Shown: positions 43,201 through 51,264 of the stretch, piece by piece
Position numbering within the stretch: position 1 is the first letter of the stretch
Layout of the letters: every line of letters begins with the position of its first letter
Source of the DNA: Enterocola sp045654205
GTDB lineage: Bacteria; Bacteroidota; Bacteroidia; Bacteroidales; Paludibacteraceae
DNA length: 64,000 nt
Assembly (NCBI GenBank): GCA_045654205.1
Contig: JAZOMZ010000011.1
Coordinates: 124,001 to 188,000, forward strand
Direction of reading: 5' to 3'
The notes under the pieces: model-generated
Told to the model about the DNA's origin: nothing
Database searches by the model: none
The model's input: the letters and a program-made list of their open reading frames with translations, nothing else
Made by a program: the position numbers and the translations under genes

Positions 43201-43496
43201 CAAATAGCATCTGCTGCCATAAAACCAAGTTGGGTAGCGCCACCCCATGCATTGCCACTATTGACTTCACCAATATTGACACTGTAAAGATTGTCATACC
43301 CTTCTACCGCTTTCATCTCATAAGTAGTAGAGTAAGAACCATGACCTATCATCACTTGAAGTTTTTTGCCAGAAAAATCTCCAAAGGTAGATACATCATA
43401 ATATATGGTAAGGTCAGCCTTCAAATCGGCTGCGGTTGCTGTAAGAGGTAGCAACATGCCTACCATAAGCATTAAGCAAGTAAATAACTTTTTCAT
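40272..43496 (-). CDS. Multi-domain secreted starch/glycan-binding protein, 1074 aa
   Basis: Signal peptide (1-22), then repeated modules. Ig-like blocks of about 90 residues recur three times (FAPTEAKEYTATLTLAIGEV, FAPTEAKTYEAVVTVTSGE, FAPEAEGEYAGVLTVTVGEV). Two CBM26-like starch-binding domains are seen (IWAWIEGGANLTGGTWPG, IWAWYADGSGNVYTEWPG). Two SusE/SusF-like modules follow the same pattern (IRGTMTNWDVANDIKMT, IRGLVSWEMADDIKLT; each ends GKYDIYFKxNxGxMWIQ). The C-terminus (FAIIDLSGKDVTNANGSLQG) looks like a type IX sorting tail. The gene stands apart from any SusC/D pair. The mix predicts a surface alpha-glucan-binding protein; no catalytic domain is visible. Confidence 0.82.
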   Translation of the reverse strand: MKKLFTCLMLMVGMLLPLTATAADLKADLTIYYDVSTFGDFSGKKLQVMIGHGSYSTTYEMKAVEGYDNLYSVNIGEVNSGNAWGGATQLGFMAADAIWGGESNGSSSQPKERIKWAPMYSGIYNISSTLSGNVLFTGKDALSITKDYKLPAKAPVITIGAAPEFATTTVGQTATATVTYTVENSEEKPEISLDNDAFKAEDAGGTITITFAPTEAKEYTATLTLAIGEVEASVDLAATAKAEDAPVVPEILNLAAGEIAEIFAGETTEFVVTYELLNAEEATVSIEGEGFTIKKQDKGTATIEFAPTEAKTYEAVVTVTSGETIKTLEISATAKKAPVIVTIGFVNPDWTEAAIWAWIEGGANLTGGTWPGKLMTKGENGKFTYELEIPEDGNYKFIINNNNKGVQSNDLPGVTESTCYVIETLVDGKFSVAVSESCEYQAPVEPEPIEPYVAIRGTMTNWDVANDIKMTYNADAANGPEWYITAFEVPADGKFKVVSVDAQSQATWYGSDKVDLQEGITNAGQGDGDIALPAGKYDIYFKVNEGRMWIQKYVEPTPEPDPLPVVITFVDEVTFPKTFVGETTNDIIEFTLENAAEDAEVKVEVTGEAFSVAEVQDNFIFLAFAPEAEGEYAGVLTVTVGEVSESLEFTAVASPVEPEPEPAELEFALVGRLNGDNDNEILAFEDGYKFTQESEFVYTLNITFTGAIEASGKQVQKVKLVDAEGNIWARNSSKTIKPGDGTSTMTKGETASSTYLQCEAGVEYKITYTLVSDEANSLYKLSGQITFEEVQAEEPEPTPDPEPEPDPTPEYPKTITVKVACAWDACNIWAWYADGSGNVYTEWPGEPMTKGEDGFYAIDMTIESPVYFKVNAGLGKTESDNYMTELSESTCFNMDGLALVVNEDCEYEEPIEIEPYYGIRGLVSWEMADDIKLTEDTDKAEWYITNVEVDGTQEFKVVYVDKTGAATWFGSEAVELQEGVVNNGTDNIILAAGKYDIYFKANDGMMWIQFSSETPTDVEDAAAELIYAIDGTIIAPAPFAIIDLSGKDVTNANGSLQGTYIVKTQNSTAKISVK

Positions 43497-43658
43497 AAGC
43501 TTTGATTTTTGGTTAATAAATAGGTTTATTATTGATTTTTAGGTTATTTCAAACGTTTTAGATTTTTAAAACATTTGTAAAATTAAAGAAAGAATTTTTA
43601 AATAACAAGTTTTTAAAGCATAATATTTAAAATTGTTTATAAATTCATATCATTTTGT

Positions 43659-43666
43659 TAAATTTG
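43659..43666 (+). promoter_or_regulatory. -7 box of the MBL-fold hydrolase gene; decides its start
   Basis: TAAATTTG, giving transcription from about 43672; a longer TTG-initiated frame (43655) would begin before it. Confidence 0.6.
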
Positions 43667-43684
43667 CAATCCAAAATAAAAACG

Positions 43685-44458
43685 ATGAAATTTATAAGCT
43701 TCGGAAGTGGTAGTTGCGGCAATTGTTATTTCCTTGGAAACGACTCATACGGCATACTAATAGACGCAGGTATCAGCTCCAGAAAAATAAAAAAATATCT
43801 TAAAGAAGTAGGTTATGACATCAGCCAAATTCATGCTGTGTTTATAACCCACGACCACTTTGACCACATCAAAAGTGTAGGTACCCTTGGCGAAGTACAC
43901 AATATTCCTGTGTATTCCACTAACGACATCCTTACAGGAATAAACAAGTGTTATAAAATCACCGAAAAACTATATCAAAGCAAAAGACCAATAAATTTGC
44001 TAGAGGAAGTTTGCGTAAAAGACTTTAAGATAACTGCATTTGAAGTGGAGCACGACTCTAGCCAATGCGTAGGCTACCATATTGAGTTTGAGGGAGAAAA
44101 AATCACTCTCGCTACTGACCTTGGCGGAATAAACGAAACTGCTCGTGAATACATCTGCAAGGCAGACCACGTGGTAATAGAATCAAATTATGATGAAGAA
44201 ATGCTCATTAATGGTCACTACCATTTCTTCCTAAAGAAACGTATTTTGGGAGGCAATGGTCACTTAGCCAACCATGTAACAATGAAATTTTTGGCTGATA
44301 ATTTTCAAGAACATTGGAAAAACATTTTCTTTTGCCACCTCAGCCAAAATAACAACAAACCCGACACTGTAATGTGTGCTGCAAAGGCTGCACTGCAAGG
44401 TAAAAACGTAAATCTAGCACCGCTACCAAGAACAAAAATCTTCGAAGTTGAGTTATAA
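43685..44458 (+). CDS. MBL-fold hydrolase of the WalJ/YycJ type
   Basis: 257 residues from the ATG at 43685. The metallo-beta-lactamase site is visible: SFGSGSCGNCYFL near the start, the HxHxDH motif as THDHFDHIKS, DLGGI and the final metal-binding His in FFCHLSQNNN. The LAPLPRTKIFEVEL tail also fits WalJ/YycJ. Members are 5'-to-3' exonuclease-like or signalling hydrolases linked to cell-wall and mismatch processes; the substrate here is not known. Single gene, followed by a perfect terminator hairpin. Confidence 0.88.
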   Translation: MKFISFGSGSCGNCYFLGNDSYGILIDAGISSRKIKKYLKEVGYDISQIHAVFITHDHFDHIKSVGTLGEVHNIPVYSTNDILTGINKCYKITEKLYQSKRPINLLEEVCVKDFKITAFEVEHDSSQCVGYHIEFEGEKITLATDLGGINETAREYICKADHVVIESNYDEEMLINGHYHFFLKKRILGGNGHLANHVTMKFLADNFQEHWKNIFFCHLSQNNNKPDTVMCAAKAALQGKNVNLAPLPRTKIFEVEL

Positions 44459-44495
44459 AAAAATGGAAGTTAGTATACTAACTTCCATTTTTTAT
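44456..44495. terminator. Bidirectional terminator between two convergent genes
   Basis: AAATGGAAGTTAGTA (44461-44475) and its perfect complement (44476-44490), framed by A and T runs. Confidence 0.9.
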
Positions 44496-44506
44496 TTCTA
44501 GAGTGA

Positions 44507-45409
44507 TTACCACAATTTATTTGGATACACTCCTTTTGAAATCAAGTCGTTTATTTGCAACAAAACATTAGGTTTATCCTCAATGTAGGTTACACCAAAC
44601 CATTTTGCAGAAGTTTCTAGCACTTTTACTTTGGCTCTGCCGTCGTTGATAAGGGTATCCACCATAGTTGGAATATAGAATTCTGCTTTAAGTTCTTTTT
44701 CGTTTACTTTAAGGAAGTCTTTGAATGCTTCGTATGAATAATCAAAATATTCTGGAGTGAAGCCCCACATATTCATAGACACTGGAGTATTTTGTGCTAC
44801 TTTCTTTTCTGTGCCATCTTCGTTGTGGTTAACGATTACTCCGTTTACTTCTTCTAGTTTTGTGTGTTCTTCGATAGAAGTTAAATATCCATTTTCGTCT
44901 GTTTCACAAACACCGCGAGATACTGTACCGCTGTTTGAAAGAGTATTTTTCACAGGGAAACCAACCATGCAATATTCACCTTTTTTGCCTTCCATAGACA
45001 CAAGTTCTTCGCAAAGTACTTTGAAAGACTCGTAACCATAGAAATCGTCGCCATTGATTACAGCAAATGGTTCTTTTACCACACCACGACCCATAAGCAC
45101 AGCATGATTTGTACCCCAAGGTTTCACACGTTCTGGATTTGGAGTAAATCCTTCTGGCAGATTGTCAAGATCTTGGAAAACAAGTTCTACCTCGATTTTA
45201 TCTTTAAATTTAGATACTACGATATCTTCAAAATCTTTTGCAAAGTCTCTTCTGATAACGAATACCACTTTACCAAAGCCTACTCTAATAGCATCGTAGA
45301 TAGAGTAATCAATGATTGTTTCACCATTTGGACCTAGTCCGTCCATTTGTTTTAAACCACCATAACGGCTTCCCATACCAGCCGCCATAACAAATAATGT
45401 AGGTTTCAT
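44507..45409 (-). CDS. Sugar-phosphate nucleotidyltransferase-like protein
   Basis: 300 residues of the NTP-transferase Rossmann fold: AAGMGSRYGGLKQMDGLGPN (nucleotide loop), FAVINGDDFYG (metal-binding Asp pair), and NMWGFTPEYFDY. In Bacteroidetes such proteins commonly pair with sugar-kinase-like genes in cell-envelope sugar metabolism. The activated sugar is unknown; it lacks the extra C-terminal domains of GlmU. It is followed on the same strand by the degenerate S9 peptidase, whose start lies 1.9 kb upstream (the gene at 45415 ends 5 nt before this one starts). Confidence 0.8.
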   Translation of the reverse strand: MKPTLFVMAAGMGSRYGGLKQMDGLGPNGETIIDYSIYDAIRVGFGKVVFVIRRDFAKDFEDIVVSKFKDKIEVELVFQDLDNLPEGFTPNPERVKPWGTNHAVLMGRGVVKEPFAVINGDDFYGYESFKVLCEELVSMEGKKGEYCMVGFPVKNTLSNSGTVSRGVCETDENGYLTSIEEHTKLEEVNGVIVNHNEDGTEKKVAQNTPVSMNMWGFTPEYFDYSYEAFKDFLKVNEKELKAEFYIPTMVDTLINDGRAKVKVLETSAKWFGVTYIEDKPNVLLQINDLISKGVYPNKLW

Positions 45410-45414
45410 ATTTT

Positions 45415-47325
45415 TTATTTTATATTATTCTTTAAAAAGTTAAGTATTCTATTATATAGGTGTGGTTGAAGAAGTGATGCTGTAAAGCTTTCATCCTTGT
45501 TTGGATAAAGTTGCATTTCAAATTGCACTCCTGCTTCTACAAGTTCTTCTATTAGGCGGTTTGTGTTTTCAATAGAGTTCATTCCGTCGTTCATAGAGTG
45601 AACTATAAGAAGTTTACCTTTAATATTTTTTGCATTGCCAAGAGCAGAGTTGGTTCTATAACCTGCTGTGGCACCGTGTTGTTTCATATAGCGTTCCACC
45701 ACTGCCTTATTGTAATTTACAAGGTCTGTTACTGGCGAAATAACTATACCACCCACAAACGGAGTTTTTTCTTGCATAAGTGCAGAAAGCACCACTCCAC
45801 CAGCCATGCGGTTACCCATCATAAAGACGTTTTTAGGGTTTGCAATACCTGACTTAATTAAGCCTTTGGCTGCTGCAATATAGTCTAGTGCAGGCACCTT
45901 GAAGATATTGCCATGAGTAGATTTTTTATAATACTCACCATACCCCATAAAACCATGGGTTGTTACTTGAGCTACCACATAGCCTTGCTCAGCAAGTTTA
46001 TAAGAAATATCTTTTTTCCATTGATTTTGAGTATCTACCACATCAAAAATCACAGGTGCATTTGTTATTCCTGGTTTTCTAATAATCCAACCAGACAAGC
46101 TATCTGTAAATTGGAAGTATTCTTTCTGGATCGTTTCAGCCATCACATCTCTGTGAAGTTCTCTTATTACATCGCCATCAGACTCACACACAGAATAGAT
46201 ATGTGGTTGATTTACATTACTATAAATAAGTTCAAAGTACTTGTAGTCTTTTGAGAAGAATGCATCATTGGTACCTTCTTCCACTGCAATTGGCGTACGT
46301 TTTTTGGTCTTAGTATTTATAGCATAAACACCACGATTTAGAGGACCATTGCCGTTTGATTGATAGAAAATCTGTTTAGATTTTGCATCGTAACCATAAA
46401 TCTTAGTTACGTCATACTCACCAGTACCCACTTGATAAATGTATCTGCCGTTGTTTAAAGAATACACGTGTAAGTGGTTATAACCATCTTTTTCTTCTAG
46501 CACGCCAAACTCGCTGGCATCTGGAAACATCAAGATATAAGAAGCATTCTCTGGAGAGATAAACTTATCTTCTTTGTAGTTGTAAATGCGTTTTGCAATA
46601 AGAGTATTCACATCTACAAGAGCAACGCTCAACTCTGTTTGCAAGCGATTAAGATACATTACTACAAATTGACTTTCATTATTAGTCCACTGAATATGAG
46701 TAACATATCCATCTGTAAATTGTGGCAATTCTACTTGTTTATTCCATTTATATTGTACGTTGTAAATATAAACTTGTTGGTTTTTAATATATACAAGAGA
46801 AGAATTGTCGGCAGACCATGCCATAGAAGTTAGTTCGCCAAAGGCATGTGTTATTTTTTGATGTCTAACACCATTTGCAACATCTTTGCCGCCGTCGGTA
46901 GTTACTTGCACTTCTGTATCAAATTGCAACCTTTTAATAAAAATATTGTTATTTCTAACAAAAGCCACCATATTTCCATCGTTAGAGAAAATTGGAGCTA
47001 TTTGCGAACCATTATTAGAAAGTTTTTCAGCTCTATTTGTTCCTATTCTGTAAATATAATATTCATTACCACTTTTAAGAAGCAATTTATCTTCGGCAGG
47101 AGAAAAACGGAAAGCGTCTACCATTTGTAGTGGTATATTTCTCATTTTAGAAAACACTACTAAAGTATCTTCCTTGCCAGATTTATAATCTCCTTTTAGC
47201 AATAATTGTTTATTATCTGAAAGGCGAGCATAATCTTTTGTATTATTCATAGGCACCAAAACAGGTGCAGAATAAGCCAAAGTAGCCATCAAGACTAGTA
47301 ATATTGCTGATAAGATTTTTTTCAT
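45415..47325 (-). CDS. S9 peptidase-family protein lacking catalytic Ser and His (pseudo-enzyme)
   Basis: 636 residues with a signal peptide (1-19). The N-terminal half shows the beta-propeller typical of DPP-IV relatives (repeated blades such as FSPAEDKLLLKSGNEYYIYR and AWSADNSSLVYIKNQQVYIY). The C-terminal alpha/beta-hydrolase core is present, but the nucleophile elbow GxSxGG reads GNRMAGG with Arg506 in place of Ser. Asp580 (HSMNDGM) remains. The catalytic His position reads KDES (Glu612). It is therefore probably a non-catalytic binding or scaffold protein in the periplasm. Not a frameshift: the reading frame is intact and well conserved. Confidence 0.82.
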   Translation of the reverse strand: MKKILSAILLVLMATLAYSAPVLVPMNNTKDYARLSDNKQLLLKGDYKSGKEDTLVVFSKMRNIPLQMVDAFRFSPAEDKLLLKSGNEYYIYRIGTNRAEKLSNNGSQIAPIFSNDGNMVAFVRNNNIFIKRLQFDTEVQVTTDGGKDVANGVRHQKITHAFGELTSMAWSADNSSLVYIKNQQVYIYNVQYKWNKQVELPQFTDGYVTHIQWTNNESQFVVMYLNRLQTELSVALVDVNTLIAKRIYNYKEDKFISPENASYILMFPDASEFGVLEEKDGYNHLHVYSLNNGRYIYQVGTGEYDVTKIYGYDAKSKQIFYQSNGNGPLNRGVYAINTKTKKRTPIAVEEGTNDAFFSKDYKYFELIYSNVNQPHIYSVCESDGDVIRELHRDVMAETIQKEYFQFTDSLSGWIIRKPGITNAPVIFDVVDTQNQWKKDISYKLAEQGYVVAQVTTHGFMGYGEYYKKSTHGNIFKVPALDYIAAAKGLIKSGIANPKNVFMMGNRMAGGVVLSALMQEKTPFVGGIVISPVTDLVNYNKAVVERYMKQHGATAGYRTNSALGNAKNIKGKLLIVHSMNDGMNSIENTNRLIEELVEAGVQFEMQLYPNKDESFTASLLQPHLYNRILNFLKNNIK

Positions 47326-47331
47326 TAATAT

Positions 47332-48285
47332 TTATTTTTTAAGCCATTCTTTAATATTTCCTTTATATTCATAAATTAGAACCAATACAAAGGTCAATAT
47401 AAAGAATATTACACAATATTTTGGAGCTGTTTTAATTGGGTGATTGTTATACATATCAGAAATCATAAGTGTTGTAACTTTTTCTACAGCCAATGTATCA
47501 CTCACCAATTTAATTTCTAGATTAATAGATTTTGATTTAAGAGCCATTAAATCACTTTGAATCCATTGATTTTTATCCTTGATATTAAAAGTTTCTCCAG
47601 AAGAACCCAATACCACCTGATTTGCATCACTTGTAAAATATTGAATATAACGCAAAGAATCCAACACCTTTATCTCATTTCTATACGTGTTCAATTCACT
47701 TCTCATAGATGCAAGTCGTCTCTCATTAAGAGCAGAGAAAGATGAACGTTCATTTAGATAATCAATGACTGCATCTGCAAAGATTGACAATGATGCGGTA
47801 TCTTTTGCCAACACCTCTAAAGCAAACATATTTGGGTGCATTTTATATTTAGACACTCCCTCTGAAGTTTTCATCACATCTGATTCATCAATCATATAGT
47901 TTACAAGAGTAGTATCGACAGAAATCACTCTATGAGGTTTCAATGCAACTAAACCCTTAAGAATTTCTTGATCTAATTGCAGGATATTTGCTAGTCTTCC
48001 TCTATTCATTTGAGAAAGACCTTCTATCTCATTTATATAGCTTGGACTTATATCAACATTGTTTTTTACTATAATTTCAGCCTTATTTTCTTTTATAACA
48101 AATTTTGGAACACAAATAGAAACAGCAAGGGCTAAAACTATTGCCAAAAGGAAGATATACCATCTTTTAAATCCTATTTTGACACAAATTGATAATGGAT
48201 AAAAAATATAAGATTTTATGAATCCCCAACAAATTCTAATCAAATCTAGTAAGTCTAGTTCTTTTTCTTGATTTTTGTTTTCCAT
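47332..48285 (-). CDS. Wzz-like chain-length determinant protein
   Basis: 317 residues. An N-terminal membrane helix (about 47-65) and a C-terminal one (about 290-308) enclose a periplasmic coiled region with SSFSALNERRLASMRSELNTYRNEIKVLDSLRY. This architecture fits the Wzz/PCP family that regulates polysaccharide chain length. It lies directly before the S9-like gene and after the glucosaminidase, with 1-6-nt gaps, so the three form one operon with the latter. Confidence 0.82.
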   Translation of the reverse strand: MENKNQEKELDLLDLIRICWGFIKSYIFYPLSICVKIGFKRWYIFLLAIVLALAVSICVPKFVIKENKAEIIVKNNVDISPSYINEIEGLSQMNRGRLANILQLDQEILKGLVALKPHRVISVDTTLVNYMIDESDVMKTSEGVSKYKMHPNMFALEVLAKDTASLSIFADAVIDYLNERSSFSALNERRLASMRSELNTYRNEIKVLDSLRYIQYFTSDANQVVLGSSGETFNIKDKNQWIQSDLMALKSKSINLEIKLVSDTLAVEKVTTLMISDMYNNHPIKTAPKYCVIFFILTFVLVLIYEYKGNIKEWLKK

Positions 48286-48286
48286 T

Positions 48287-49180
48287 TTATCTAAGTTTTA
48301 ATAATTGTCCTACTTCTGGTTTTGCATCGTATGGCATATCGTTTAAGTCATATAAACTATGAAGACGAATACCATATTTTTGAGAGATATCATGCATAGA
48401 TTCACCTTTTACTACTACATGCACGCCATCGCCCCACTCTACTTTTTTCTTTTTCTTTTGTAAATAAACAATTGTTCCTTCCTCTGGCTGACGTGTTTTT
48501 CTATCCACATCATTGTATTCATAAATCAAATTGAAAGGCAAATAATACTTTTTAGCAATAGTATAATATGATTCGCCCTTTTGCACATATACAAACTTAA
48601 GTCCAGACTCATTTTTAACCGCCTTCACTTTTACAGGTGTAGCCACATTTTCTTCTTTTGAAGTGTAGCTAAGTAGATCGTACTTATGAAGGTCGTATTT
48701 TTCAATAAGTTCAATAAGTCTTTTTGGATAATTTGGATCTGTTGCATAACCAGCTTCTTTAAGACCTTTTGCCCAAGCCTTATAATCTGTTTTATCTAAT
48801 TCAAAAAGGAATGAATAACGTGGTCTATCCTTAAGAAACTGAGAGTGATCTATAAAAGACTCTTCTGCATGTTCATATTTTCTGAAACACTCATTATCTT
48901 TATCGTCATCATGAAAGATTTTTTCTCCAGACCAATCATTATGACACTTAATACCGAAGTGGTTATTAGCTTGAACAGCCAATCTACTTGTTCCAGCCGC
49001 AGACTCTAGAATTCCTTGTGCCAATGTTATGGATGCTGGAATCCCATAATCATTCATCTCACGCATAGCAATTTTATAATATTTTTGTATATATGCTTCA
49101 TTATCTTGTACTGCAGACATACAAAAAACATTACCAAATATCACCACAGACACTACTAATGCCTTAATTAAATTTCTCAT
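48287..49180 (-). CDS. Secreted N-acetylglucosaminidase with two LysM domains
   Basis: 297 residues from the ATG at 49178-49180. A signal peptide (1-22) precedes a GH73-like catalytic domain (SITLAQGILESAAGTSRLAVQANNHFGIK with the catalytic Glu, KDRPRYSFLFELD, WAKGLKEAGYATDPNYPKRL). Two LysM repeats follow (KGESYYTIAKKYYLPFNLIYEYND; KGESMHDISQKYGIRLHSLYDLND). It cleaves peptidoglycan glycan strands. The start codon is set by the -7 box TATATTTG (49202-49209), which would exclude the upstream TTG. Confidence 0.93.
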   Translation of the reverse strand: MRNLIKALVVSVVIFGNVFCMSAVQDNEAYIQKYYKIAMREMNDYGIPASITLAQGILESAAGTSRLAVQANNHFGIKCHNDWSGEKIFHDDDKDNECFRKYEHAEESFIDHSQFLKDRPRYSFLFELDKTDYKAWAKGLKEAGYATDPNYPKRLIELIEKYDLHKYDLLSYTSKEENVATPVKVKAVKNESGLKFVYVQKGESYYTIAKKYYLPFNLIYEYNDVDRKTRQPEEGTIVYLQKKKKKVEWGDGVHVVVKGESMHDISQKYGIRLHSLYDLNDMPYDAKPEVGQLLKLR

Positions 49181-49201
49181 TTTACACAATATAATAACGT
49201 G

Positions 49202-49209
49202 CAAATATA
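49202..49209 (-). promoter_or_regulatory. -7 box of the glucosaminidase-Wzz-S9 operon; decides the start
   Basis: TATATTTG on the minus strand, 22 nt before the ATG at 49178-49180. Confidence 0.65.
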
Positions 49210-49253
49210 CTATTTTTTTATTAAATATGTGAAGATATTCTTTAGATTTTAGT

Positions 49254-49261
49254 TATCTTTG
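49254..49261 (+). promoter_or_regulatory. -7 box of cdd; decides its start
   Basis: TATCTTTG would give transcription near 49267, so the ATG at 49292 is preferred over the TTG at 49274. Confidence 0.6.
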
Positions 49262-49291
49262 CGTTGATTTAACTTGGCTAATAATATCTAT

Positions 49292-49711
49292 ATGGATTTA
49301 GAATTAATAGAAAAAGCAAAACAAGCCACCAGCACCTCATACTCTCCTTATTCAAATTTTAAGGTAGGCGCTGCGGTGCGCATGGCAGACGGCAGAATTT
49401 TTACTGGTTCTAACCAAGAAAATGCAGCTTATAGTGCATGTCTATGCGCAGAAAGAGTTGCGCTTTTATATGCATGCGCCAACGCTGGAGATTCATATCC
49501 TACAAGCATAGCCATTGCAGCGGTGCAAAACGGAGATTTTACTGAAAACGTAATTACACCTTGCGGAGAATGCTGCCAAGTTTTAATAGAAATGGAGAAA
49601 CGATTCTCACACGACACCACTATTTATCTTTATGGTAAAAATGAAACCAAAACTATAAAAAGTGCCAAGGAACTATTGCCACTAGCGTTTCAATTAGGAA
49701 TTAGGAATTAG
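49292..49711 (+). CDS. cdd: Cytidine deaminase
   Basis: 139 residues from the ATG at 49292. Zinc ligands and the catalytic Glu are visible: Cys52-Ala-Glu54 in LCAERVAL and Cys91-x-x-Cys94 in TPCGECCQVL; KVGAAVRMADGRIFTGSNQENAAYSAC is the substrate region. It deaminates cytidine and deoxycytidine in the pyrimidine salvage pathway. Its C-terminal residues LGIRN and the stop codon are encoded by a tandem array of ATTAGGA (49693-49720). Confidence 0.94.
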   Translation: MDLELIEKAKQATSTSYSPYSNFKVGAAVRMADGRIFTGSNQENAAYSACLCAERVALLYACANAGDSYPTSIAIAAVQNGDFTENVITPCGECCQVLIEMEKRFSHDTTIYLYGKNETKTIKSAKELLPLAFQLGIRN

Positions 49712-49720
49712 GAATTAGGA
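49693..49720 (+). repeat. Four tandem copies of ATTAGGA at the end of cdd
   Basis: 49693-49699, 49700-49706, 49707-49713 and 49714-49720 are identical; the cdd stop codon TAG (49709-49711) lies within. Related sequence recurs after murB and the 59-kb aminotransferase gene. Confidence 0.85.
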
Positions 49721-49763
49721 ATTCAGCGAGAGCGGAATCGCCGTTAGGCAATTAGGAGTTAAA

Positions 49764-51260
49764 ATGATTAAACACATACATCGTTACATATTAAAAAACT
49801 TTTTGAGAACATTCTCAATTACATTTTTAGCAGCTGTATTCATACTTGTGATGCAGTTTATGTTCCGTTATGTGGATGATTTCGTGGGCAAAGGTGTGGG
49901 CGTATTGGTACTTTGCGAATTCCTTTTCTATGCAGCACTTTCTGTAGTTCCACTTGCCCTACCGCTATCCATTCTTTTGGGATCGCTCATGACATTTGGA
50001 AATTTGGGCGAAAGACTAGAACTACTTGCAATGAAAGCTGCAGGGATTTCACTTTTTAAAATCATGAAATCTCTTATTATTCTAATAGCCTTGGTTTCTG
50101 TGGGAAGTTTCTATTTTGCAAACAATATTCTTCCTAAAACACAAGTTAAAATGTGGACGCTCCTATTTTCAATAAAAGAAGCCTCTCCCGAATTAGAGAT
50201 TCCACAAGGTGCTTTTTATAGCAAAATCACAGGAAGAAATATCTATGTAGAAACTAAAAGAAATGGATTCCTTTATAATGTAGCCATTTATGATTATTCC
50301 AAAGGTTTTAATAATACAGGTATAATCTTGGCAGATACAGGCCAATTAAGACTTACAGAAGACAAAAAACAATTGGTTCTTACATTAATGAATGGAGAAT
50401 GTTTTGAAAATTTTCAAGATGGCACAAAAGATAATTATACCAACAGTAAAATTATTCCATACAGAAGAGAAACATTCTCTAGAAAAGAACTTATTATAGA
50501 TTTCGATGCCAATTTCAAGGAATTAAGTTCCACATTCTTAGAAGACCAATATGTTGCAAAAGATATAGAGGCACTTAACAAAACAGTTGATTCTATAGAA
50601 ATGAGAATGGGTTCATACTCCGCGATAGAAAAAGAACACCTTCAAAAAAACGCATATTTCAATAGAAGGAATCTGGGCGCAGAAGAAATGACTGTATTTA
50701 AAGATAGCACAATAAAAATAGAAGATTACAACTATACAATACAATCCAAATTTGCCAAGCTTAGTAATACTAATAAAAAAAGGGCATTAAACTCTGCACA
50801 AAACAAAGTTAAATCTGTAACTGACAGACAGAAAAAACATAATGCTGATATGGAATGGCTTAAAGGAGAATCTAGAAGACACGAAATAGAGATGTATAAA
50901 AGATATACATTGGCATTTGCGTGCTTTATATTCTTATTTATCGGAGCTCCACTTGGAGCAATAATTAGAAAAGGAGGTATGGGAATGCCCGTAGTTCTTT
51001 CTACCATTCTTTTCATTATTTATTACATAATAGACAATACTGGATACAAAATGGCCCGCGAAGGGATATGGGAAGTATGGCAAGGTATGTGGCTAAGTGC
51101 AGCAATATTACTTCCATTTGGTATTTTACTCACATATATGGCAGCCACAGAATCAAGTATTATGAATGGCGAAAGTTATATTATGGCATTTAAGAAGTTT
51201 TTTAGCAAAGAAAATATTATCTTTGCGAAAATAAATAAGTTAAAAACTAAAAAACAATAA
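49764..51260 (+). CDS. LptF/LptG-family permease
   Basis: 498 residues. Three N-terminal helices (about 13-36, 45-80 and 100-120) and a C-terminal trio (about 382-470) enclose a long periplasmic domain with the beta-jellyroll pattern. The family block RYILKNFLRTFSITFLAAVFI opens the protein. These permeases, with LptB ATPase, extract lipopolysaccharide from the inner membrane. In Bacteroidetes one gene often does the job of LptF and LptG; a second copy is not seen here. Followed 4 nt later by ribBA. Confidence 0.9.
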   Translation: MIKHIHRYILKNFLRTFSITFLAAVFILVMQFMFRYVDDFVGKGVGVLVLCEFLFYAALSVVPLALPLSILLGSLMTFGNLGERLELLAMKAAGISLFKIMKSLIILIALVSVGSFYFANNILPKTQVKMWTLLFSIKEASPELEIPQGAFYSKITGRNIYVETKRNGFLYNVAIYDYSKGFNNTGIILADTGQLRLTEDKKQLVLTLMNGECFENFQDGTKDNYTNSKIIPYRRETFSRKELIIDFDANFKELSSTFLEDQYVAKDIEALNKTVDSIEMRMGSYSAIEKEHLQKNAYFNRRNLGAEEMTVFKDSTIKIEDYNYTIQSKFAKLSNTNKKRALNSAQNKVKSVTDRQKKHNADMEWLKGESRRHEIEMYKRYTLAFACFIFLFIGAPLGAIIRKGGMGMPVVLSTILFIIYYIIDNTGYKMAREGIWEVWQGMWLSAAILLPFGILLTYMAATESSIMNGESYIMAFKKFFSKENIIFAKINKLKTKKQ

Positions 51261-51264
51261 ATAT

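Noticed and set aside
49691..49760. CRISPR-like appearance of the ATTAGGA tandem array
   Set aside because: Units are 7 bp in direct tandem with no spacers; it is a simple heptamer repeat.
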